Assembly (NCBI GenBank): GCA_018883305.1
Contig: VEQI01000002.1
Location: forward strand, 1 to 38,336
DNA length: 38,336 bases
Source: Limnohabitans sp.
GTDB taxonomy: Bacteria; Pseudomonadota; Gammaproteobacteria; Burkholderiales; Burkholderiaceae_C
Direction: 5' to 3'
Positions 32,348 through 38,336 of the stretch are shown here, piece after piece (positions within the stretch are counted from its first letter, which is position 1; every line of letters begins with the position of its first letter). The notes under the pieces are model-generated. The model searched no databases. It worked only from the letters and a program-made list of their open reading frames with translations, and had not been told where the DNA came from. The position numbers were made by a program, and so were the translations under genes.

Positions 32348-33022
32348 GGGCAGCGGCCAGTCCACGATGCGTGAGGCATGCGAGGCGAGATACAGCGAAC
32401 GCCGTCCTGTGGACGGAAAGTCCCGCACCAGGGGCTGAATGGCGCCCTTGAGACGATCCTTCTCCGCCGACGAAAATTCAAAGCCCAGGACTTCACGTGA
32501 ATACGCGATGGAGTGATGCACCTGCAAGCCTTCCAGCTGGCGTTGGGTGTCCTCGTCCAGCCAGTCGTACGCCGTGCGCATATCGGCAAACTGGGTATCA
32601 GCGCGCACTGGTGGCAGCACGCGGGCGCTGAGCATGGAGTAACGACCGGGCGGACTGACAAAGCTGGCGTCGGCGTGCCACAGGCGGTTCGCCAGAGAGC
32701 TGACACGCCGACGGTCATCGGGCGCGAGCAGCTCGCCATCGGCGCCCACGTTGGAAATGTCCGACAAGGCCTCATTGCCAAAGCGGTTCTTGACCATCAC
32801 GGCCGTGGAGGTCTGCGCGTGCAATTGCCCGTCAAAACGGGTGGCGAAGTCCAGCTGTTCTTCGTCGGTGAAGGGCTGTTGGCGAAACACCAGCACCCCA
32901 AAGGTGTCCATGGCCTGACGCAGCGTCTGAAGCGTGGCAGGGTCACGGACTTGCCGCAGGTCGATCGGACTGACCTCCGCGACAAAGGTGTCATGCAGAG
33001 GTTTGAAACTGAGCGAGGTCAT
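32345..33022 (-). pseudogene. Truncated TfdA/TauD-family 2-oxoglutarate dioxygenase (3' end deleted)
   Basis: The first 226 or so codons resemble TfdA (2,4-D dioxygenase) and other alpha-ketoglutarate-dependent dioxygenases: PLHDTFVAEVSPIDLR, ALSDISNVGADGEL, the first two iron ligands in LWHADASF, RYSMLSARVLPP and DTQFADMRTAYD. It ends after SHASRIVDWPLPE, just where relatives go on to the distal iron histidine and the 2-oxoglutarate-binding arginine. From 32345 the frame runs on as antisense of the truncated Bug gene without a stop to 31751, giving a possible 423-residue chimera. Without the third iron ligand it should be inactive. AGGAG precedes ATG 33022. It lies 16 bases after the Bug gene at 33039. 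Confidence 0.85.
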
Positions 33023-33038
33023 GCACGGTCTCCTGTCC

Positions 33039-34001
33039 TCAATCGGGTTTGATATTGCCTTCACGGATCACCTTGGACCACTTGCGCATCTCGGAGCGGG
33101 TGAAGCTGTCCAGTTCCTGCGGCGAGGTGGGGCTGGCAATGGCGCCCAGCTCCTCGATGCGCTGACGCACGTCGGGCAGGGACAAGATGCGTGTGACGTC
33201 AGTGTTGATGCGGGTGATGGCCTCGGCAGGTGTGCCAGCGGGCGCCAGCAGCGCGCCCCAGGTGAAGGCTTCATAGCCCTGCAGGCCCGGCATTTCATCC
33301 AGCGCCGGGGTTTGCGGCCAGGAACTCAGGCGTTGACGATTGCCGGTGGCCAGTGCCTTCAGCTTGCCATTGCGCACCTGAGGACCCGATGACAACACGC
33401 TGTCAAAGAGCACACTGCACACGCCCCCGATGGCGGCAATGATGGCGGTGCCGCTGCCACTGTAAGGCACATGGGTGAGCGAGAGGCCTGTCATCGATTT
33501 GAACAACTCTGCCGCCAGGTGCGAGGGCGAACCCGCACCGATGGAACAGTAATTGGCTTGCGAGGGATTGGCCTTGACCCAGGCGATGTACTCGGCCACG
33601 GTGTTCACCGGCAATTGCGCGGGCACCACCATGAGCAGTGGGTTGACCGACAACAACGAGATGGCGCTGAAGTCTTTCAACGGGTCATAGGGTATTTTGG
33701 GAAACAGGCTGATGTTGATGGCGTGCGGACCTGCACCGGTGGAGAGCAGGGTGTAGCCATCAGGCGCGGATTTGGCCACCAGGTCACTGCCAATCATGGC
33801 TGCACCACCCGGGCGGTTATCCACCAGCACCGGCTGTTTCCAGATGTCCGAGAGCTTCTGCGCCAGCAACCGAGTGAGGATGTCGGTGGTGCCTCCAGGC
33901 GGGTAGGGCACGACGATGCGTACCGCCTTTTCTGGCCAGGCCGCCCAGGCCTGCATTCCCCAACATAGCAACAGGGCGCAAGCCCAACGTGTCCAGCGCA
34001 T
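33039..34001 (-). CDS. Bug-family (TctC-like) receptor
   Basis: This 320-residue Bug receptor has a short Sec leader (MRWTRWACALLLCWGMQAWA). The mature part shows VRIVVPYPPGGTTDILTR, LVDNRPGGAAMIG, PDGYTLLSTG, SIGAGSPSHLAAELF, VPYSGSGTAIIAAIGG and SWPQTPALDEMPG. ATG 34001, after AAGGAGA, is chosen over the frame's earlier opening at 34091. It is first in a minus-strand pair with the truncated TfdA-like dioxygenase, so the original unit was an uptake receptor plus an oxygenase. It is divergent from a class V aminotransferase. Confidence 0.92.
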   Translation of the reverse strand: MRWTRWACALLLCWGMQAWAAWPEKAVRIVVPYPPGGTTDILTRLLAQKLSDIWKQPVLVDNRPGGAAMIGSDLVAKSAPDGYTLLSTGAGPHAINISLFPKIPYDPLKDFSAISLLSVNPLLMVVPAQLPVNTVAEYIAWVKANPSQANYCSIGAGSPSHLAAELFKSMTGLSLTHVPYSGSGTAIIAAIGGVCSVLFDSVLSSGPQVRNGKLKALATGNRQRLSSWPQTPALDEMPGLQGYEAFTWGALLAPAGTPAEAITRINTDVTRILSLPDVRQRIEELGAIASPTSPQELDSFTRSEMRKWSKVIREGNIKPD

Positions 34002-34187
34002 CGTGATGTCTCCTTTTTGGTGTGGCCTTGAGTTTAGGTCGATGGACCATTCTTTGCAGACCTGCGTTGGATTGCTCCCCTGGGGAAACACCGATATGAT
34101 GCCAATCCCCCGCGATCTGCGTTGACTTGACCGGTCGACGTGAGGCAGGGACAGTCAATCAAACATCATCAAGACAGGAGTGACACC

Positions 34188-35342
34188 ATGGCAGGACTCT
34201 TACCTCACATCGACCCGGATGGCTTGCTGGAGTTTTCGGTGGTCTACACCGACCGTGCGCTCAACCACATGTCGCAACGCTTTCAAGGCGTGATGAAAGA
34301 CATCTCGGGTGTCCTGAAAGAGGTGTACCACGCCCATGCGGCTGTGCTGGTGCCCGGCAGTGGCACCTTTGGCATGGAGTCCGTGGCGCGTCAATTTGCC
34401 ACTGGTCGTCGGGTGATGGTGATTCGCAATGGCTGGTTCAGCTATCGCTGGACCCAGATTTTCGAGATGGGCCACATTCCCGCCGAGAGCATGGTGATGA
34501 AGGCCCGACGTGTCAGCACCGACGCCCAATCGGCCTGGACACCCTGTCCAGTGGATGAGGTGGTGCAAGCCATTCGCCAGCATCGCCCCGAAGTGGTGTT
34601 TGCACCGCATGTGGAAACAGCCGCAGGCATGATTCTGCCGGACGACTACCTGCGCAAGGTCTCGGACGCGGTGCATGAGGTGGGTGGCCTGATGGTGTTG
34701 GATTGCATCGCTTCCGGTGCGGCCTGGGTGGACATGCAGGCCACGGGCGTGGATGTGTTGATCAGCGCCCCCCAGAAGGGCTGGAGCAGCTCCCCGTGTT
34801 GTGCCATGGTGATGCTGAGCGAGCGCGCCCGGACCGCCATCGAGCAGACTCAGAGCACCAGCTTTGCCTGTGATCTCAAGAAATGGCTCAACATCATGGA
34901 AGCGTACGAGAAGGGCGGTCATGCCTATCACGCCACCATGCCCACCGATGCCCTCATGCGCCTGCGCGACGTGATGCTGGAGACACGTGCTTATGGTTTT
35001 GACAAAGTGCGGCAGGAGCAATACGAGATTGGCCGGCAGGTGCGTGCGCTGCTGGAGTCACGTGGCTTCAAGAGTGTGGCGGCGGAAGGTTTCAAGGCGC
35101 CCGGCGTGGTGGTGAGCTACACCACCGATGCGGACGTTCACAACAGCAAGAAGTTTTTGGCACTGGGCTTGCAAACAGCCGCCGGTGTGCCGCTGCAATG
35201 CGACGAGCCTGCCGACTTCATGACCTTCCGCATCGGGCTCTTTGGCCTGGAGAAACTCCATCACGTGTCGCGCAGTGTGGAACACCTGGCGCAGGCCCTG
35301 GACCGCATGGGCTACACCGCCAAGGAGGCGGTGGCTGCCTGA
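34188..35342 (+). CDS. Class V PLP-dependent aminotransferase
   Basis: This is a 384-residue fold-type-I aminotransferase of class V, in the alanine/serine-glyoxylate and 2-aminoethylphosphonate aminotransferase group. Marks are VPGSGTFGMESVARQF (55-70), RNGWFSYRW, HVETAAGMILPDDY (141-154), the ring-binding D172 in VLDCIASGAAW and the Schiff-base lysine K197 in SAPQKGWSSSP. AGGAG stands before ATG 34188. Convergent downstream is a cyclase gene only 6 bases away. Phosphonate genes are absent around it, so an amino acid or glyoxylate role is as likely as a phosphonate one. Confidence 0.86.
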   Translation: MAGLLPHIDPDGLLEFSVVYTDRALNHMSQRFQGVMKDISGVLKEVYHAHAAVLVPGSGTFGMESVARQFATGRRVMVIRNGWFSYRWTQIFEMGHIPAESMVMKARRVSTDAQSAWTPCPVDEVVQAIRQHRPEVVFAPHVETAAGMILPDDYLRKVSDAVHEVGGLMVLDCIASGAAWVDMQATGVDVLISAPQKGWSSSPCCAMVMLSERARTAIEQTQSTSFACDLKKWLNIMEAYEKGGHAYHATMPTDALMRLRDVMLETRAYGFDKVRQEQYEIGRQVRALLESRGFKSVAAEGFKAPGVVVSYTTDADVHNSKKFLALGLQTAAGVPLQCDEPADFMTFRIGLFGLEKLHHVSRSVEHLAQALDRMGYTAKEAVAA

Positions 35343-35348
35343 GCGGGC

Positions 35349-36416
35349 TTACACCGTGGCGATCGGTGTGGCCGGTGAGCCCACGGCGCCGGGCAAGCGC
35401 AACGGTGGCGCAGTGAGCAAAAATCGCGAGCGCTGATGCTCGCGCAGCCAGTCTGCCAGCGGCGAGAGGTGCCAGATCTCCCCGAGGTGAACGCCCAGCT
35501 TGAACAGGCAGTGCTGGTGCAAGGGCAGGAACGCGCACTCACCCTCTTGCGGTGACGGGGGATGGGCTTCCACTGCATAGTTGTCCGCAATCAGGGCCAC
35601 CAGCCCGGAGTCGGTGATCCATTGCAGCAGTTTGGGGTCACGCCCCTCCAGCACGGCGCAGCTGTTCAACAGCTTTTCGCCATCCGGCTGACGATTCATC
35701 TCCAGCAGCATGTCGGCAAAGCCGGTGCGCAGACACACCATGTCGCCACTTTCCACCGTGACCTGGTCCTGGCGCAGGATATCCATGAGGTGGTCATAGT
35801 CGATGTTCACGCGTTGCCGTCCCACATGAGCCCAGAGGTCGATCATCACGGCACGACCTTGCACACATCGCTCGGACATGTTTTCGATGCCCAGCTTTTT
35901 CACTTGGGTGGTCGAGCTGCGCGGAATGTTGGGAAAGTCGAAGATGCCCGCACCGCCCGGATAAGCCGGGCCGATGACGTCCACCCCGGGACGAAAGCCG
36001 TTGTAGTACACGGGTTCAGCAATCCCGTCGCCATCGGCATCAAACAGTGCACCCACATGCGCCAGGCTGTCCCACTGCGTGCTGTATTGCAAGTGCATGA
36101 TGACCAGGTCGTCGCACAGCACATCGGTGCAACTCGGGTCATGGGAACGGAGTTGGTAGTTCAGCATGGGCGTGCCCACACGCTCACGTGCCGTGGGACG
36201 CAGCACGGGTGGCATGCGGCGCGGGTTGAGCACATTGCCGCCAGGAAAATCCAGTGGCAGGCTGAGGTTGAAGGTTTGACCGGTGCGAACTTCGGCGATG
36301 CCTTGCATGACCTTTTCACGCGTCAGGAGGTTCATGCGACCGGCTTGATCGTCGGGTCCGAAGTCACCCCAGGTGGAGCCAGGGGGGCGATGTTTCCAGC
36401 GGGGAGATGCGCTCAT
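35349..36416 (-). CDS. Cyclase-family protein with a variant metal motif
   Basis: This 355-residue protein belongs to the larger branch of the cyclase/kynurenine formamidase-like family. Typical parts are the N-terminal WGDFGPDDQAGRMNLLT, FNLSLPLDFPGG, CDDLVIMHLQYSTQWDSLAHVG, VMIDLWAHVG and DNYAVEAHPPS. Where the shorter branch has HxGTHxD, this one has STQWDSLAH (about 121-129), in which the aspartate and a histidine are kept but the first histidine is glutamine. That variant is common in this branch and need not mean inactivity. GAGGA precedes ATG 36416. It is divergent from the monooxygenase-like gene at 36607, with a perfect palindrome between them. Confidence 0.85.
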   Translation of the reverse strand: MSASPRWKHRPPGSTWGDFGPDDQAGRMNLLTREKVMQGIAEVRTGQTFNLSLPLDFPGGNVLNPRRMPPVLRPTARERVGTPMLNYQLRSHDPSCTDVLCDDLVIMHLQYSTQWDSLAHVGALFDADGDGIAEPVYYNGFRPGVDVIGPAYPGGAGIFDFPNIPRSSTTQVKKLGIENMSERCVQGRAVMIDLWAHVGRQRVNIDYDHLMDILRQDQVTVESGDMVCLRTGFADMLLEMNRQPDGEKLLNSCAVLEGRDPKLLQWITDSGLVALIADNYAVEAHPPSPQEGECAFLPLHQHCLFKLGVHLGEIWHLSPLADWLREHQRSRFLLTAPPLRLPGAVGSPATPIATV

Positions 36417-36495
36417 GGGTGTCCTCGATCAGCGATGGCGTGGGAATGGCTCAGTGTGCACGAGGCCACGCGCATGTTCCACCGTCCAGGCGTCG

Positions 36496-36510
36496 CCAAG
36501 GTGACCTTGG
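36496..36510. promoter_or_regulatory. Perfect 15-base palindrome between divergent genes (operator candidate)
   Basis: CCAAGGT-G-ACCTTGG (36496-36510) is a perfect 7+1+7 inverted repeat. It lies in the 190-base gap between the cyclase (minus) and the monooxygenase-like gene (plus). A partial copy of the centre (CAGGTGAC) recurs about 28 bases downstream. The position, size and symmetry fit a dimeric regulator site shared by both promoters. No regulator gene is adjacent, so the cognate protein is unknown. Confidence 0.45.
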
Positions 36511-36606
36511 GGTGAGGAGCGACGTCCAGGTGACAGCGAGAGGGTGTTTCAGGATTGTGAAGTGATGTGTCTGCGGCTAGACTTTTTAACGGTCAGGGAG
36601 GACCAC

Positions 36607-37836
36607 ATGAACATTCACACGCTGACCCCGCGCAAGAGCAAGCCCACTGAATCCAGTGTGGTGCTGACCCCGCAGCAAGCGGTGCAGATCGCCGCCGAGA
36701 TGGTGCCGCGGCTGGCGGCCCGCGCTGCCGAATCCGAGCAATTGCGTCATGTGCATCCCGACACCATTGCCGAGTTGCACGGCAGTGGTCTGATGCGACT
36801 CATGCAACCCGCGCGCTTTGGGGGCTCTGAGTTGGGCCTGGACGATCTGATGAACGTGGTGTTCGAGATCGCGCGTGGCTGTCCTTCCACCGCCTGGGTG
36901 TATTCCAACCTGGCCTCGCATTCCTGGAACCTGGGGCAATTTGAGCTTCAGGCGCAAGAAGACATCTGGGCCGAAGACCCGCATGCCCTGGCAGCCACCG
37001 GGCTGGCCTTTCCCTGTGGTCGTGCTGTTCCCGTGGAGGGTGGCTATCGGCTCACCGGACTGTGGCCCTTTGGCAGCGGTGTGGATGCCTCCAGCTGGAT
37101 GCTGGTGGGGGCCATGACCGAACGTGCTGGTGGCGCCCCCGAGCGTCGGTTCTTTCTGGTACCCCAAGCCGACTTCAAAAGCCTGGATAACTGGAGTTCC
37201 TACGGACTCACGGGCACGGGCAGCCATGATGTGCAAATACAGGACGCCTTTGTGCCTGCACATCGAACTGTGTCTGCCGAGGTGTTTGCCGCAGGTCAGA
37301 ATTTGCCAGGTGCACAGCTGTATGCCAATCCGCTGTTTTCCATGCCCACCTTCGCAGCCTTCGCCTACATCCTGTCCAGCGTTCCCGTGGCGACTGCCAA
37401 GGCCGCCGTGGAGCAATTCACCCAGGGCATGCGTGCACGTGCCGGCACCTACACGGGCACGCGCGTGGCCGAGCTGGCGTCCGTGCAGGCACGAATTGCC
37501 GAAGCAGCTTCTTGCGTGGAATTTGCCGAGACCGTGATCCGTCGTGACTGGCAAACCCTGGAGGCCAATGTGCGTGCTGGTGAGTTCCCCAGCATGGAAA
37601 CCAAGTTGCGATGGAAACGCAACGTGGCATTTGCCACCCAGTTGGCCGTGCGCGCCATCGATGCCCTGATGCCAGCTGCCGGCGCGGGTGGACTCAAGCT
37701 GGGGTTGCCGCTGCAACGCCAGTTCCGTGATATTCACGCTGCCTCGGCACACATTGCACTGACCTGGGATGTGCATGCCGCGGCCTATGGTCAAAGCGCC
37801 CTGGGCTTGCAACCCCAAGGCGGTTTGCTGTTGTGA
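36607..37836 (+). CDS. Acyl-CoA dehydrogenase-fold flavin monooxygenase (HpaB/HsaA-like)
   Basis: This is a 409-residue protein of the acyl-CoA dehydrogenase fold, closest by eye to two-component flavin monooxygenases (group D, such as HsaA or the C2 component of hydroxyphenylacetate hydroxylase). It has FGGSELGLDDLMNVVFEIAR, CPSTAWVYSNLASHSWNL, GGYRLTGLWPFGSGVDAS, YGLTGTGSHDVQIQDAFVP and a helical C-terminal domain with AIDALMPAAGAGGL. The catalytic glutamate of true acyl-CoA dehydrogenases is not evident, which supports oxygenase chemistry. It would need reduced FMN; the flavin reductase-like gene at 4137 is a possible distant partner. GGAGG lies before ATG 36607. A hairpin terminator follows. 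Confidence 0.8.
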   Translation: MNIHTLTPRKSKPTESSVVLTPQQAVQIAAEMVPRLAARAAESEQLRHVHPDTIAELHGSGLMRLMQPARFGGSELGLDDLMNVVFEIARGCPSTAWVYSNLASHSWNLGQFELQAQEDIWAEDPHALAATGLAFPCGRAVPVEGGYRLTGLWPFGSGVDASSWMLVGAMTERAGGAPERRFFLVPQADFKSLDNWSSYGLTGTGSHDVQIQDAFVPAHRTVSAEVFAAGQNLPGAQLYANPLFSMPTFAAFAYILSSVPVATAKAAVEQFTQGMRARAGTYTGTRVAELASVQARIAEAASCVEFAETVIRRDWQTLEANVRAGEFPSMETKLRWKRNVAFATQLAVRAIDALMPAAGAGGLKLGLPLQRQFRDIHAASAHIALTWDVHAAAYGQSALGLQPQGGLLL

Positions 37837-37840
37837 CCCA

Positions 37841-37872
37841 CACGATCTTGTCCTCACCGTGACAGGATCGTG
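37841..37872 (+). terminator. Rho-independent terminator after the monooxygenase-like gene
   Basis: CACGATCTTGTC (37841-37852) pairs with GACAGGATCGTG (37861-37872) over 12 positions, with one T-G wobble and an 8-base loop. It begins 5 bases after the stop codon and is followed by TTTGTCCT. This is the best-formed terminator in the window. Confidence 0.7.
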
Positions 37873-37954
37873 TTTGTCCTAATAGCGTCTTGTAGAAAAC
37901 ACGTTAAGGTCTGCCCACTCACCCCGAGTGAGACCACCCACCAAGGAGACTCGC

Positions 37955-38336
37955 ATGAAGAAAACCCGTCGACAAATACTGGGCACAGCCGGTGCCGCCG
38001 TCGTTGCCGCGCATTTGCCCCTGAGCACGGCGCTGGCACAGGGCGCCCCCGTCAAGATTGGCATGAGCATGCCGCAAACGGGTGGCCTGGGTGCGGGCGG
38101 ACAGGCAGCCCTGCTGGCTCTGCGCATGTGGGTGGACGATGTCAATGCCAAGGGCGGACTGCTGGGTCGCAAGGTGGAACTGATTGCCTATGACGACCAG
38201 AGCAATGGCGCCAACACCCCGGGCATCTACACCAAGCTCATTGATGTGGACAAAGTGGACTTGCTGATCGCGCCGTATGCCACCAACCCCACCGCGCCCA
38301 TCATGCCCCTGGTCAAGGAGCGCGGCTTGCTGCTGA
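37955..38336 (+). CDS. Leu/Ile/Val-type ABC transporter substrate-binding protein, cut by window end
   Basis: The first 127 codons are present. A Tat-like leader (KKTRRQILGTAGAAVVAAHL) ends near ALAQ (about residue 29). It is followed by the periplasmic binding fold of the branched-chain amino acid/amide (HAAT) class: VKIGMSMPQTGGLGAGGQAA, MWVDDVNAKGGLLGRKVELI and AYDDQSNGANTPGIY, then DLLIAPYATNPTAPIMPLV. AAGGAGA precedes ATG 37955. In catabolic loci such proteins often bind aromatic acids or amides. Its permease and ATPase genes may lie beyond the window. Confidence 0.88.
   Translation, partial: MKKTRRQILGTAGAAVVAAHLPLSTALAQGAPVKIGMSMPQTGGLGAGGQAALLALRMWVDDVNAKGGLLGRKVELIAYDDQSNGANTPGIYTKLIDVDKVDLLIAPYATNPTAPIMPLVKERGLLL

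Noticed and set aside
31751-33064. 437-codon frame read as one dioxygenase
   Set aside because: Only the part to 32345 is dioxygenase; the rest is antisense to a Bug gene and is better explained by a deletion junction than by a real longer protein.
36586-37857. 423-codon open frame on the minus strand
   Set aside because: It lies opposite the monooxygenase-like gene, which has clear motifs and a ribosome site; the antisense frame has neither.
1-38336. CRISPR arrays, tRNA/rRNA genes, insertion sequences or prophage
   Set aside because: No regularly spaced repeats, tRNA-like cloverleaf, transposase motif or phage gene was seen; the region reads as chromosomal catabolic genes.

Overview
This is a GC-rich, densely coding segment of a bacterial chromosome, with about 40 genes on both strands, short gaps and no intergenic stretch over 300 bases. 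It most likely comes from the betaproteobacterial order Burkholderiales, probably a Comamonadaceae relative. The main reason is the number of Bug-type (TctC-like) periplasmic receptors: seven copies in 38 kb, one truncated and one frameshifted. The range of catabolic enzymes, the GC-rich codon use and the frequent AAGGAG ribosome sites agree with this. No rRNA, tRNA, CRISPR array, insertion sequence or phage gene was seen.

Layout. (A) 1-2552: a dehydroshikimate/quinate module made of an AroE-type dehydrogenase cut by the window edge, an HPPD-like VOC protein and a TIM-barrel dehydroshikimate dehydratase-like protein. (B) 2549-3995: a MarR-pfkB pair on the minus strand. (C) 4137-6738: flavin reductase, CitE-like lyase and Bug receptor. 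(D) 6745-9374: a Bug gene whose leader is out of frame, an amidase and a small Asr-like repeat protein. (E) 9545-13483: Mak-type fructokinase, then a fusion of an acyl-CoA synthetase with a GrdB-like reductase domain, and a small unknown gene. (F) 13667-18208: TakP-like TRAP receptor, class I aminotransferase, SDR, a small unknown gene and an SMP-30 lactonase. (G) 23661-18218: a five-gene minus-strand operon of CoA-transferase, enoyl-CoA hydratase, HMG-CoA-lyase-like enzyme, MmgE/PrpD protein and Bug. (H) 23848-30558: Bug, cyclase, aldo/keto reductase, beta-hydroxyacid dehydrogenase, Bug, AzlCD exporter and a leaderless family-3 binding protein. (I) 30739-38336: FMN alpha-hydroxyacid dehydrogenase, a truncated Bug gene fused tail to tail with a truncated TfdA-like dioxygenase, an intact Bug, class V aminotransferase, second cyclase, acyl-CoA-dehydrogenase-fold monooxygenase and the start of a Leu/Ile/Val-type ABC binding protein.

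How it works together (inference): the region looks like a bank of small uptake-plus-catabolism cassettes for organic acids and aromatic compounds. Most cassettes pair one soluble receptor with a few enzymes. No TctA/TctB, DctQ/DctM or ABC permease gene is present, so the receptors must use membrane parts encoded elsewhere. The most unusual items are the 810-residue acyl-CoA synthetase/GrdB-like fusion, the split dehydroshikimate dehydratase pair with a degenerate VOC metal site, and the deletion scar that removed the 3' ends of two convergent genes.
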